Source of the DNA: Burkholderiaceae bacterium
Lineage (GTDB): Bacteria > Pseudomonadota > Gammaproteobacteria > Burkholderiales > Burkholderiaceae_E
Direction: 5' to 3'
Assembly: GCA_016710525.1 (NCBI GenBank)
Contig: JADJVQ010000017.1
Location: 62,001 to 126,000, forward strand
Length of the DNA: 64,000 nt
The notes under the pieces are model-generated. The model was not told where the DNA came from. It saw only the letters and a program-made list of their open reading frames with translations, and searched no databases. A program made the translations under genes and the position numbers. Shown in pieces: positions 52,306 to 61,413 of the stretch (positions are counted from its first letter, which is position 1; the number at the start of each line of letters is the position of its first letter).

Positions 52306-54102
52306 ATGCGCACCTGTTATGCCGGCCAAGTGGCTGCCGACCGTCTCGACCAGGTGGTCACCCTGAATGGCTGGGTCCATCGGCGCCGCGACCATGGCGG
52401 CGTGATCTTCATCGACCTGCGCGATCGCGAAGGTCTGGCCCAGGTGGTCTGTGACCCCGATCGGGCCGAGATGTTCGCCGTGGCCGAGCGCATCCGCAAC
52501 GAGTTCTGCGTGAAGATCGTGGGCAAGGTGCGCCGCCGGCCGGCCGGCACCGAGAACCCCAATCTGAAGAGCGGCGAGATCGAGATCCTGTGCCACGAGC
52601 TCGTGATTCTGAACCCCTCCGTGACACCACCGTTCCAGCTCGACGACGAGAACCTTTCCGAGACCACGCGCCTGACCCATCGCGTGCTCGATCTGCGCCG
52701 TCCGGCGATGCAAAAGAACCTGATGCTGCGCTACCGCGTGGCCATGGAGGTTCGCCAGTACCTGGACTCGCTGGGCTTTGTCGACATCGAGACCCCGATG
52801 CTCACCAAGAGCACGCCCGAAGGCGCGCGCGACTACCTGGTGCCCTCGCGTGTGAACGCCGGTCAGTTCTTCGCGCTGCCGCAGTCGCCCCAGCTCTTCA
52901 AGCAGCTGCTGATGGTGGCGGGCTTCGACCGCTATTACCAGATCACCAAGTGCTTTCGCGACGAAGACCTGCGCGCCGACCGTCAGCCCGAGTTCACGCA
53001 GATCGACTGCGAAACCTCGTTCCTGGACGAGGTCGAGATCCGCGCGATCTTCGAGCAGATGATCCGCAATGTGTTCCACAACGCGATCGGCGTCGATCTG
53101 CCCAATCAGTTTCCGATCATGCCGTACTCCGAGGCGATGCGGCTGTACGGGTCGGACAAGCCCGACCTGCGCGTGAAGATGCAGTTCACCGACCTCACCG
53201 AGGTCATGAAGACCGTGGACTTCAAAGTGTTCGCCGGCGCGGCGAACATGGACGGCGGGCGCGTGGTCGGCCTGCGTGTGCCGGGCGGCGCCGAGATGAC
53301 CCGCAGCGAGATCGACGCGTACACCCAGTTCGTGTCGATCTATGGCGCCAAGGGCCTGGCCTATATCAAGGTCAACGATGCCGCGAAGGGCCGTGAGGGC
53401 CTGCAGTCGCCGATTGTGAAGAACATCCACGACAACGCGCTGGACGCGATCCTGTCGCGCACCGGTGCGCTCAACGGCGACCTGATCTTTTTCGGCGCCG
53501 ACAAGGAAAAGGTCGTCAACGACGCGATCGGCGCCCTGCGCAACCGCATCGGCCATTCCGAGTTCGGCCGCAAAGCGGGCCTGGTCGAAGGCCAGTGGCG
53601 TCCTTTGTGGGTGATCGATTTTCCGATGTTCGAGTACGACGAGGAAAACGCCCGCTGGTCGGCTGTCCATCACCCGTTCACCTCGCCCAAGGACGGCCAT
53701 GAGGACTACATGGCCAATGACCCCGGACGGTGCCTGGCCAAGGCCTACGACCTGGTGTTGAACGGCTGGGAGCTGGGCGGCGGCTCGGTGCGGATCCACC
53801 GCGAGGAAGTGCAGAGCAAGGTCTTCCGTGCCCTGAAGATCGGGCCCGAAGAGGCGCGCGCCAAGTTCGGCTTCCTGCTCGATGCTCTGCAATACGGTGC
53901 GCCGCCGCACGGCGGCATCGCGTTCGGTCTGGACCGCATCGTCACGATGATGACCGGCGCCGAGTCCATCCGCGATGTCATCGCTTTCCCCAAGACCCAG
54001 CGCGCGCAGTGCCTGCTGACCCAGGCGCCGTCGTCGGTGGACGAGAAGCAGCTCAAGGAGCTGCACATCCGACTGCGCGCGCCGGAGCCGGCGAAGGCGT
54101 GA
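52306..54102 (+). CDS. aspS: Aspartate-tRNA ligase
   Basis: AspRS attaches aspartate to its tRNA. The 598-residue protein has the bacterial layout. An N-terminal OB anticodon-binding domain (LNGWVHRRRDHGGVIFIDLRDREG) precedes class II motif 2 (YYQITKCFRDEDLRADRQPEFTQID). The GAD insertion domain follows (FAGAANMDGGRVVGLRVPG), and motif 3 is GGIAFGLDRIVTMM. ATG 52306 gives the canonical MRTCYAGQV start. Whether it also charges tRNA-Asn cannot be decided here. It is followed by the 54.1-54.7 kb repeat region. Confidence 0.97.
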   Translation: MRTCYAGQVAADRLDQVVTLNGWVHRRRDHGGVIFIDLRDREGLAQVVCDPDRAEMFAVAERIRNEFCVKIVGKVRRRPAGTENPNLKSGEIEILCHELVILNPSVTPPFQLDDENLSETTRLTHRVLDLRRPAMQKNLMLRYRVAMEVRQYLDSLGFVDIETPMLTKSTPEGARDYLVPSRVNAGQFFALPQSPQLFKQLLMVAGFDRYYQITKCFRDEDLRADRQPEFTQIDCETSFLDEVEIRAIFEQMIRNVFHNAIGVDLPNQFPIMPYSEAMRLYGSDKPDLRVKMQFTDLTEVMKTVDFKVFAGAANMDGGRVVGLRVPGGAEMTRSEIDAYTQFVSIYGAKGLAYIKVNDAAKGREGLQSPIVKNIHDNALDAILSRTGALNGDLIFFGADKEKVVNDAIGALRNRIGHSEFGRKAGLVEGQWRPLWVIDFPMFEYDEENARWSAVHHPFTSPKDGHEDYMANDPGRCLAKAYDLVLNGWELGGGSVRIHREEVQSKVFRALKIGPEEARAKFGFLLDALQYGAPPHGGIAFGLDRIVTMMTGAESIRDVIAFPKTQRAQCLLTQAPSSVDEKQLKELHIRLRAPEPAKA

Positions 54103-54156
54103 CAGCCTGGGCGGCTATGCCCATGGCGCGCCTCGGCAAGTGGCGTGGCGCGCGCT

Positions 54157-54356
54157 GCATTGGGTGGCGAGAGCCGGTCCGCGCGGGTGAGGGCTTCGGC
54201 CCCTTCTGCTGCGCAGAAGGGGCTGCCGCGCCCGACCTCGCAAATTCCGACCCGCTGCGCACGTGCTTCGCACGAGCGCGACGGGTCCCCGGAATTTGCT
54301 TTCGGTCGCGGCGCGCTCGCCCGCACCCGCGCAGACCGGCTCTCGCCACCCAATGC
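54157..54356 (+). repeat. Palindromic repeat element, copy A
   Basis: Terminal inverted repeats of 38 bp with two mismatches (54157-54194 and 54319-54356; outer core GGGTGGCGAGAGCCGGTC) bound the element. Inside are a hairpin with CCCCTTCTGC/GCAGAAGGGG arms (54200-54222) and a second palindrome with AAATTCC/GGAATTT arms (54242-54297). Shared landmarks with copy B include GAGGTCGGGCGCGGCAGCCCC and GACCGAAAGCAAAT, in reverse orientation. The first hairpin may also end aspS transcription. Confidence 0.8.
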
Positions 54357-54501
54357 GGATCCGTTCACTTCGGAGGCTGCCGCGCACCATCGCTGTGCCA
54401 AACCAGGGAGAAGTGCACGCTGCGCCGACTCGCCCTTTACACACGGGTAGAGTGGCGCATGGGTTTGTCTGCGCATGAATCAACGGGTGGATGCCGCTGG
54501 A

Positions 54502-54698
54502 GCGGTGGTCGGCAGGAGGCAGTTCGCCGGCGTGCAGGCGAGCGCGCCGCGACCGAAAGCAAATCCTCGGGACCCGACCCGCTCGCGCGCAGCGCGTGCG
54601 GAGCGGGTGAGGATTTGCGAGGTCGGGCGCGGCAGCCCCTCGCGCGCAGCGTGAGGGGCCGAAGCCTTCACGCCGGAAAGCCGCTCTCTGCCAACCGC
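54502..54698 (-). repeat. Palindromic repeat element, copy B (inverted relative to A)
   Basis: This copy has the same architecture as copy A but is reversed. Outer arms are imperfect (around GGTCGGCAG at 54508-54516 and CTGCCAACC at 54689-54697, with CCGGCGTG shared). A central palindrome is flanked by GCAAATCC and GGATTTGC, and a hairpin has CCCCTC/GAGGGG arms near 54636-54658. Internal loops differ from copy A while stems are kept, as expected for compensatory change in structured repeats. Confidence 0.75.
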
Positions 54699-54727
54699 CG
54701 CGAGTTCTGTGCACGAACCACGACAAC

Positions 54728-55183
54728 ATGACCGGCACCAAGATCCCCGAATCCGTCCTGGTCGTGATCCACACCCCTGACCTGCAGGTCCTGCTGCTCG
54801 AGCGGGCCGATCACCCGGGGTTCTGGCAGTCGGTGACCGGCAGCAAGGACGAGGCCGACGAACCGCTGACCCTGACCTGCGCCCGTGAAGTGATGGAAGA
54901 GACCGGCTTGGATGCGAAGAGTTTCGAACTGACCGATTGGCAGCTGACCAATCGTTACGAGATCTACCCGCACTGGCGCCATCGTTACCCCGAGGGCGTC
55001 ACCCACAACACCGAACATGTGTTCGGGCTGTGCGTGCCTGCGCCGCTGCCGGTCACGCTGGCCCCGCGCGAGCACCTGCAGTACGCGTGGCTGCCCTGGG
55101 AAGATGCCGCGCAACGCTGTTTTTCCTGGTCCAACGTGCAGGCGATCCGCGAGCTGCCGGTTCGTCGTCGCCCGCGGCCATGA
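54728..55183 (+). CDS. nudB: Dihydroneopterin triphosphate diphosphatase
   Basis: NudB removes pyrophosphate from dihydroneopterin triphosphate in folate synthesis. The 151-residue Nudix protein has the start IPESVLVVIHTPDLQVLLLERADHPGFWQSVTGS, typical of NudB. Its Nudix box continues from GSKDEADEPLTLTCAREVMEETGL, then RYEIYPHWRHRYPEGVTHNTEH. ATG 54728 gives the family N-terminus. The stop overlaps the next gene by ATGA. The aspS-nudB neighbourhood is common in proteobacteria. Confidence 0.92.
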   Translation: MTGTKIPESVLVVIHTPDLQVLLLERADHPGFWQSVTGSKDEADEPLTLTCAREVMEETGLDAKSFELTDWQLTNRYEIYPHWRHRYPEGVTHNTEHVFGLCVPAPLPVTLAPREHLQYAWLPWEDAAQRCFSWSNVQAIRELPVRRRPRP

Positions 55184-56109
55184 GCGCGCGTGCCGTCGCC
55201 GCCGGCCCGCGCGGGGCCGCAGCCGCCGCGCGGCCGATGCGGCTGCGGGTCGCCACCTACAACATCCACAAGGGCGTCTCGCGCGAACTGTTCGGCCTGC
55301 GCCGCGTCACCCGCATCCATGAGTTGCGCGCCCGGCTGCACGAACTCGATGCCGATCTGGTCTTTCTGCAGGAGGTCCAGGGGCGCCACGAGCGCAACGC
55401 CGTGCGCTTCGATCAATGGCCCAGCGAGTCGCAGCACGTCTTCCTGGCCGGCGCCACCACCCGAAAGCACACGTTCGAAGCCGCCTACGGCCGAAACGCC
55501 TCGTACCTTCACGGCCATCATGGCAATGCGCTGCTGTCGCGCTTCCCGATCGTGCGCCGCGAGAACCGCGATGTCTCGGACCACGCGCTCGAGAAGCGCG
55601 GCATCCTGCATTGCGTGGTGCAGTGTCCGACCGTGAACGTGCATTGTTTCGTCGTGCATTTCGGACTGTTCGCGGGCAGCCGGGAGCGGCAGACCCGTGT
55701 GCTGGTCGACTGGATCCAGCGCGAGATTCCGCCCGATGCGCCGATGATCATCGCGGGCGATTTCAACGACTGGCAAAACCTGCTGTCGGCGAGTCTGTAC
55801 GAACAGCTCGGCGTGCGCGAAGTCTTCGATTCCATGCAGCCGGCCATGGGCATGCGCCAGCAGGTCGTGCACTTCGTGCGGGACCGGCTGTTCGATGCCC
55901 GCTCGGGCGACGGTGGCGCCGAAGTGGCTGTCGCGCCGCGCCGGGTGCGGACCGCACGCACCTTTCCGTCGCTGGTGCCCTGGCTTCGGATGGATCGCAT
56001 CTATCTGCGCGGATTCGAGGTGCGGGACGCAAAAGTGATGCGCGGTCCCGAGTGGGCCCGGCTGTCGGATCACAGTCCGCTGCTGGCCGATCTGCAGGCC
56101 AAGGGCTGA
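55180..56109 (+). CDS. Endonuclease/exonuclease/phosphatase family protein
   Basis: A 309-residue EEP-fold hydrolase. Catalytic segments are visible in order: RVATYNIHKG (Asn), LVFLQEVQG (Glu metal ligand), HFGLFAGSRERQ (His), IIAGDFNDW (Asp-Asn) and RLSDHSPLLAD (Asp-His). The substrate could be DNA, RNA or a phospholipid head group. Its steady position before the cardiolipin synthase gene clsB in proteobacteria (compare E. coli ybhP-clsB) favours a lipid-linked role, which is inferred. It overlaps nudB by ATGA, and clsB begins 4 bp after its stop. Confidence 0.88.
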   Translation: MSARAVAAGPRGAAAAARPMRLRVATYNIHKGVSRELFGLRRVTRIHELRARLHELDADLVFLQEVQGRHERNAVRFDQWPSESQHVFLAGATTRKHTFEAAYGRNASYLHGHHGNALLSRFPIVRRENRDVSDHALEKRGILHCVVQCPTVNVHCFVVHFGLFAGSRERQTRVLVDWIQREIPPDAPMIIAGDFNDWQNLLSASLYEQLGVREVFDSMQPAMGMRQQVVHFVRDRLFDARSGDGGAEVAVAPRRVRTARTFPSLVPWLRMDRIYLRGFEVRDAKVMRGPEWARLSDHSPLLADLQAKG

Positions 56110-56113
56110 CGCT

Positions 56114-57564
56114 GTGGCCGGCGCGGCGGCCCGCGGCACGCGCCTCGCGAAGGCCGTTTCGCGGGTGACCGGCCGCGCCGTGCTGGCGGCGCCGACCCTG
56201 CGCGCGGGGCACGCGATCGAACTGCTGGAATGTGGGGCCGTCTTCTTTCCCACGCTGGAGGCCGCGATCGATGCTGCCCGGTCCGAAGTTCATCTCGAAA
56301 CCTACATCCTGCACGACGACCCGTCGGCGCGCCGGGTGATCCAGGCGCTGGTCCGTGCGGCGGGCCGCGGCGTGGCGGTTCGCCTGGCGGTGGATGGCTT
56401 CGGCACCCCGAGGGTTCCGCCCGGCCTGGCGCACCTCATCGCGGATTCGACGATGCAGCTGCGGGTCTTCCGGCCCGAAAAGCACCCGTTCGCGCTCGAC
56501 CGTCGCCGCCTGCGCCGGCTGCATCGAAAGCTGGTCGTGATCGACCAGGAGCTGGCAATCGTCGGCGGCATCAATCTGCTCGACGATCTCATCGACCCCA
56601 ATCACGGGGTGCTCGAGCAGCCGCGGCTGGACTACGCGGTCGCCGTGCGCGGCCCGCTGGTCGGCGATGCGCTGCGGGCCGTACGCCGGGTCTGGCACGA
56701 GCTCGAGTCGCGTGCCTCGTTGCGCCGCTGGCTGGCGCAGGAGACGGGCCGAGCCGCGAGCGCTCTCGCGCAGATTGGCCCTGCATCGCCGCCTGCATCG
56801 GCACCTGCATCGGCCCCCGCACCAGCCCCGCATCAGCCCCGCATCCCCCATCGGCCCCCCCATCGGCCGAACCGCAGCGCAGACCCTTCGGTGGCGCATC
56901 GCCCGGCCGCTTCGGATCCGGCGCCGCCGGGCACGAGCCGTCGGCGGCAATGCCAAGTGTGGCCGACCTCGATGTTCCAGGGGCGGGGCTGCAAGCGATG
57001 CTGCTGCTGCGCGACAACTTCCGGTTTCGGCGCACGATCGAGCACGAATACCTGTCGGCCATCGCCGCGGCGCGGCGCGAGATCCTGATCGCCAACGCGT
57101 ACTTCTTCCCGGGCTTGCGCCTGCGTCGCGCGCTGACGGACGCCGCCCGGCGCGGCGTGCAGGTCACGCTGCTGCTTCAGGGAAGGGTCGAATACCGGCT
57201 CCAGCACTACGCCTCGCAGGCTCTGTACGATGAAATGCTGGGCGCAGGCATCGCGATCATCGAATACAAGACGAGTTTCCTGCATGCCAAGGTGGCGGTG
57301 ATCGACGACTGGGCCACCGTCGGCTCATCGAACATCGACCCCTTCTCCCTGCTGCTGGCGCGCGAAGCCAACGTGGTGGTCCGCGACGCCGATTTCGCCC
57401 GACAATTGCGCACGCGCCTGGCGGCGGCGATCGAAGGCGGCGGGCGGCCGGTGCTGGCCCTGCATCACGCGCGCCGTTCGCTGCCGGTGCGGCTGATGAA
57501 CTGGTGCGCGTTCGGGCTGCTGCGTGCCGGTGTGGCGCTGAGCGGCCGCGCCACGCGGTACTGA
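56114..57564 (+). pseudogene. clsB: Cardiolipin synthase ClsB, frameshifted in linker
   Basis: ClsB joins phosphatidylglycerol units into cardiolipin with two phospholipase-D domains. The first frame starts at GTG 56114 and carries the first HKD motif (HRKLVVIDQELAIVGGIN). Homology then moves to another frame, which carries NAYFFPGLRLRRAL and the second HKD motif (HAKVAVIDDWATVGSSNIDP) and ends at 57564. The switch lies in a Pro/Ala-rich linker of GCATCGGC-like repeats, with C7 at 56855-56861 a likely indel site. Both halves keep all catalytic residues. A sequencing indel, true mutation or slippage-based switching are the options, in that order. Confidence 0.82.
56776..56868. repeat. Degenerate GCATCGGC-type repeats and C7 tract in clsB linker
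   Basis: About seven degenerate units of GCATCGGC, GCACC or GCATCAGC type, spaced roughly 12 bp, run into C7 at 56855-56861. The tract lies exactly where the clsB reading frame changes. Confidence 0.65.
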
Positions 57565-57585
57565 TCTGGCGCGGCGCAGACCCCG

Positions 57586-58716
57586 ATGGCCGATGCCGAA
57601 CTGCTCGAACTGCGCCCGCAGGGCCTGTACTGCGCGGCGGGCGATTTTTTCATCGATCCCTGGCGACCGGTCGAGCGCGCGCTGATCACCCATGGCCACG
57701 CCGACCACGCGCGTCCCGGCCATCGCCGCTACCTGGCCTGCGAAAGGGCGCAGGGCATCTTGCGGGCCCGGCTGGGCGGCGTGGCGCTGCAGACCCTGCG
57801 CTGGGGCGAGGGGCTGATGCTCGGCGCTGTGCGGGTCTCGTTTCATCCGGCCGGTCACATCCTGGGCTCGGCGCAGATCCGGGTCGAGCATCGTGGCCGC
57901 GTCTGGGTGGTGTCGGGCGATTACAAGACCGAACCGGACCCGACCTGCGAGGCCTTCGAGCCGGTGCGGTGCGACACCTTCATCACCGAATCGACCTTCG
58001 GCCTGCCGGTCTATCGCTGGCGCGGACAGCGCGAGATCCTGTCCACCATCGACCGCTGGTGGGCCGGCAACGCGGCCGATGGCCGGGCCAGCGTGCTCTA
58101 CTGCTATTCACTGGGCAAGGCGCAGCGCATCCTCGCGGGGGTCGATGCGTCGATCGGGCCGATCGTCTGCCACGGTGCGATCCTGCCGCTGAACCGGGTC
58201 TACGAGCAGGCCGGTGTCGTCCTGCCCGGGGTGCAGACGGCCGACGATCTGGGCGACGCCGCCGACCGGTCTCGGGCATTGGTGCTGGCGCCGCCGTCCA
58301 GTGCCGGCTCCGGGTGGCTGCGGCGCTTTCCGGAGCCCTCCGACGCTTTCGCGTCGGGCTGGATGCAGGTGCGCGGCGCGCGCCGCCGTCGCGGCGTCGA
58401 CCGGGGCTTCGTCCTCTCGGATCATGCCGACTGGCCGGGGCTGCAGTGGGCCATCGCCCAGACCCGGGCGCAGCGTGTGCTGGTCACTCACGGCCAGGTC
58501 GAGCCGATGGTGCGATGGCTGCGCGAACAGGGCCTGCAGGCCGATCCTCTGGCAACCCGATTTGGCGAAGGGGCCGATGAGGACGAGGCCGGCGCCCCGG
58601 GTGCCACGGATGTCACCGATGTCACCGATGTCACCGATGCCACCGATGCCACCGATCACGCGGGCGAAAACGCCGCCCACGCGCACGGCGAGCCGCCCGT
58701 GGCCCGCCAGGATTGA
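57586..58716 (+). CDS. Ligase-associated DNA exonuclease
   Basis: A 376-residue metallo-beta-lactamase/beta-CASP-type nuclease of the ligase-associated repair module (exonuclease-ligase-Lhr helicase, often with a PdeM-like phosphoesterase). Metal motifs are ITHGHADHARPGH, the FHPAGHILGSAQI His, the Asp in VVSGDYKTEPDPTCE, and later SDHADWPGL and VTHGQVEPM. The last 45 residues are a low-complexity tail with TDVTDVTDATDATD from a 9-bp repeat. This gene is intact, whereas the ligase that starts 3 bp after its stop is frameshifted. Confidence 0.9.
   Translation: MADAELLELRPQGLYCAAGDFFIDPWRPVERALITHGHADHARPGHRRYLACERAQGILRARLGGVALQTLRWGEGLMLGAVRVSFHPAGHILGSAQIRVEHRGRVWVVSGDYKTEPDPTCEAFEPVRCDTFITESTFGLPVYRWRGQREILSTIDRWWAGNAADGRASVLYCYSLGKAQRILAGVDASIGPIVCHGAILPLNRVYEQAGVVLPGVQTADDLGDAADRSRALVLAPPSSAGSGWLRRFPEPSDAFASGWMQVRGARRRRGVDRGFVLSDHADWPGLQWAIAQTRAQRVLVTHGQVEPMVRWLREQGLQADPLATRFGEGADEDEAGAPGATDVTDVTDVTDATDATDHAGENAAHAHGEPPVARQD
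58603..58656 (+). repeat. Six tandem 9-bp units in the exonuclease gene tail
   Basis: Six consecutive 9-bp units of GTCACCGAT or GCCACCGAT type encode Thr-Asp-Val/Ala triplets. Being in frame, changes in unit number would alter tail length without disrupting the enzyme core. Confidence 0.85.
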
Positions 58717-58719
58717 CTC

Positions 58720-60385
58720 GTGCGCGCCTTTGCGGACTTGTACGCCGAACTCGACGCATCGACGTCGATCCGCGCGAAATCGAACGCCCTGCAGCGGTAC
58801 TTTCGCGCCGCGCCGGCCGCGGACGCGGCATGGGCCCTGTATTTCCTGGCCGGCGGGCGTCCCCGCCGCCTGCTGCCGACCGCGGTTCTGCGAAGCGCCG
58901 CGCTGGCGGTCAGCGGTCTGCCGGCCTGGCTTTTCGAGGAGTGTTATCAGAGCGTCGGCGATCTGGCCGAGACGATCGCGCTGCTGCTGGACGATGCGCA
59001 GTCGGGCGACCCCGGTTCGCTGGCCGACTGGATGCATGACGCGCTGCTTCCCTCTGCGCGGACTGGCGCCGGCCGAGCAGGCCGCGCGCGTGGCCGCGTT
59101 ATGGGGCCGGCTCGATGCGGGCGGCCGCTTTGTGTTCAACAAGCTGATCACCGGGGGCTTTCGGGTCGGCGTGTCGCGTCAGCTGGTGCTGCGTGCGCTG
59201 GCCGCCGCGTTTGCGCGGGACGAGCACGCACTGGCCCAGCGCATCATCGGTTATACCGCTGGCGATGCCAGACCGGATGCGCAGGCTTTTCTCGCGCTGA
59301 TCGGCGAGGTGGCCGGGCAGGGCGCCGCGCAACCGCTGTCGGTGGCGCAGCCCTACCCCTTCTTTCTGGCGCAGCCGCTGCAGCAGGACCCGGCCTCGCT
59401 GGGCCCGGCCGGCGACTGGCTGGCCGAGTGGAAATGGGACGGCATTCGGGCGCAGCTGGTCTGCCGGGAGCGCACGGTGAGCCTGTGGAGTCGCGGCGAA
59501 GAACTGATCACCGATCGTTTTCCCGAGGTCCAGGCGGCCGCCGAGGCACTGTCCGGGCCGCTGGTGCTCGATGGCGAACTGCTCTGCTGGCAGCCGGGGG
59601 CTGAAGGACCGATGCCGTTCGCGGTACTGCAGACCCGAATCGGGCGCCGCACGCTCGGTGCCAAACGCCTGCGCGAGGCGCCGGCCCGTTTCGTCGCCTA
59701 CGATCTGCTCGAAGACGGCAGCGGTGACCTGCGGGCCTTGCCCCTGCGCGAACGCCGGGCGCGCCTGCAGGCCCTCGGCGCAGGCTGGAAGGTCGATGCG
59801 CTGGCCGTCTCGGCGCGCCTGGAAGTGCCGGACTGGCCGGGGCTGCATGCTCTGCGGGCCGAATCGCGGACACGAGGCGTCGAAGGCCTGATGCTCAAGC
59901 GCGTTCTGTCCGCCTATGGCGTGGGACGCACCCGCAGCCATCCGCTGGGCGACTGGTGGAAATGGAAGGTCGATCCCTGGTCGGTCGATGCGGTACTGAT
60001 CTATGCACAGGCGGGACACGGCCGTCGGGCCAGCCTGTACACCGATTACACCTTTGCCCTCTGGGATGGCCCGCCCGGCACCGAGCGCCGGCTGGTGCCG
60101 TTCGCCAAGGCCTACTCGGGGCTGAGCGATGACGAGATCCGGGCGGTCGATGCGGTGATCCGGCGGACCACGGTCGAGAAGTTCGGGCCGGTGCGCAGCG
60201 TCACCCCGACACTCGTCTTCGAGCTCGGATTCGAGGGCATAGCGCGTTCGCCGCGCCATAAGTCGGGGGTGGCGGTGCGTTTTCCGCGCATGCTGCGCCC
60301 GCGTCCCGACAAGCGCATCGAAGAGGCGGACCAGCTGGCCGCGCTGCTCGCGCTGATCGATGGCCCGCCCCGGCTGCTCGACTGA
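58720..60385 (+). pseudogene. ATP-dependent DNA ligase of the repair module, frameshifted
   Basis: An ATP-dependent DNA ligase associated with the exonuclease and Lhr helicase. The first frame, from GTG 58720, carries the N-terminal DNA-binding domain (AELDASTSIRAKSNALQRYF). Homology moves to the next frame at about 59050-59055 (LLP then LRGLAPAEQ). It continues through the nucleotidyltransferase domain, with the adenylated Lys in EWKWDGIRAQL, motif LDGELLCW and motif WWKWKVDPW, and a C-terminal OB domain to 60385. One extra base in CCCTCT explains the break. Sequence on both sides is well conserved. Confidence 0.83.
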
Positions 60386-60428
60386 CGGGCCGGCCAGGAT
60401 GCGATCACTCGGACCTGCGGGCGAACAG

Positions 60429-61398
60429 ATGACGCTTTTCGGCATCGACTTCACCAGCGCACCGCGCCCGGCCAAAGGCATCGTGGTGGCCGGCGCGACC
60501 GCGACGCCGGCCGGTGCATCCGGTGATCCGCTCGAATCAGTCCGGGTGCATTCGCTGCAGCGGCTCGAGAGCTTCGAAGCCTTCGATCGCTGGCTGCAGA
60601 CCGATGGCCCCTGGGTCGGCGCCTTCGATCTGCCCTTCGGCCTGCCGCGCGAACTGATGGCCGAGTGGCAATGGTGCCCGCCGCGCGGTTGCGCCGGGCA
60701 GGCCGATCCCTGGCTGGCCTGCTGTCATCGAGCGCTTCGCGGCGCTCGAACGGGCGGACATGGTGAATCGCCTGCGGGCGTTTTGCGCGGTCCGGCCCGT
60801 CGGCGGCAAGTTCGCGCACCGGCGCACCGACGGCCCGGCGGGGTCGAGCCCCTCGATGAAATGGGTCAATCCGCCGGTCGCCCAGATGATGCATGCCGGT
60901 GCGCCGCGCCTGCTGCGCGCCGGTGTGCATCTGCCAGGGCTCGGCGTCGCGGGCGATTCCCGGCGGGTGGCGCTGGAGGGGTATCCGGGGCTCGTGGCCC
61001 GCGCACTGATCGGCCGCGCGCCGTACAAGACGGACGACCGCAAGCGCCAGAGCGCCGGACACGCTGTTGCGCGCGTGCGCATGGTCGAGGCACTCGAACG
61101 CGGAGCCGCCGACGCGCAGGCGCTTGCGTCATCGCTACCGCCCGCCGGCGCAAGTGCGTCATCCCCGCCGCCCGCCGGCGCAGCCGCGCCGGTGTCGCGT
61201 CGTCCCGCATTCGTGCTCGAACACCGCCTGCAGCTGGATCCGTCCGTGCGCCAGCGCTGCCTCGACGACGGCAGCGGCGACGCGCTCGATGCGGTGCTGT
61301 GCGTCGCGCTCGCAGCCTGGGCCTGGCGCCGCCGCGCCAGCGGCTGGGGGCTGCCCGCCGATCTCGATCCGCTGGAAGGCTGGATCGTCGGCGCATAG
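60429..61398 (+). pseudogene. DUF429 family protein, frameshifted
   Basis: The first frame, from ATG 60429, has the DUF429 start MTLFGIDFTSAPRPAKGI and VGAFDLPFGLPRELM. Homology moves to another frame between about 60713 and 60727, giving VIERFAALERADMVNRLRAF, then the family core RPVGGKFAHRRTDGPAGSSPSMKWVNPPVA, and ends at TAG 61396-61398. DUF429 proteins have an RNase-H-like fold and unknown function. One surplus base near 60720 would restore the frame. Two adjacent 30-bp imperfect repeats (61121-61180) are inserted in frame. The gene lies between the ligase and lhr genes. Confidence 0.7.
61121..61180 (+). repeat. Two 30-bp imperfect direct repeats within DUF429 gene
   Basis: Two adjacent 30-bp copies share GCGTCATC and CGCCCGCCGGCG. 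They encode an Ala/Ser/Pro stretch not expected in the family core. Confidence 0.7.
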
Positions 61399-61413
61399 CA
61401 GGCTGTCGGTCCT

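Larger units (their letters stand above)
54103..54727. other. Non-coding repeat region between aspS and nudB
   Basis: 625 bp without a convincing gene. It holds two inverted copies of a palindromic element of about 200 bp (54157-54356 and 54502-54698). About 145 bp of unrelated sequence lies between them, with no coding signal or obvious promoter. Short frames here overlap the repeats and look spurious. Confidence 0.75.

Noticed and set aside
54160..54700. Several 60-220 codon frames within the palindromic repeats
   Set aside because: They follow the repeat symmetry on both strands, lack ribosome sites and show no domain.
58603..58656. CRISPR-like short repeats
   Set aside because: The units are 9 bp, tandem without spacers and in a coding frame; no cas gene is nearby.
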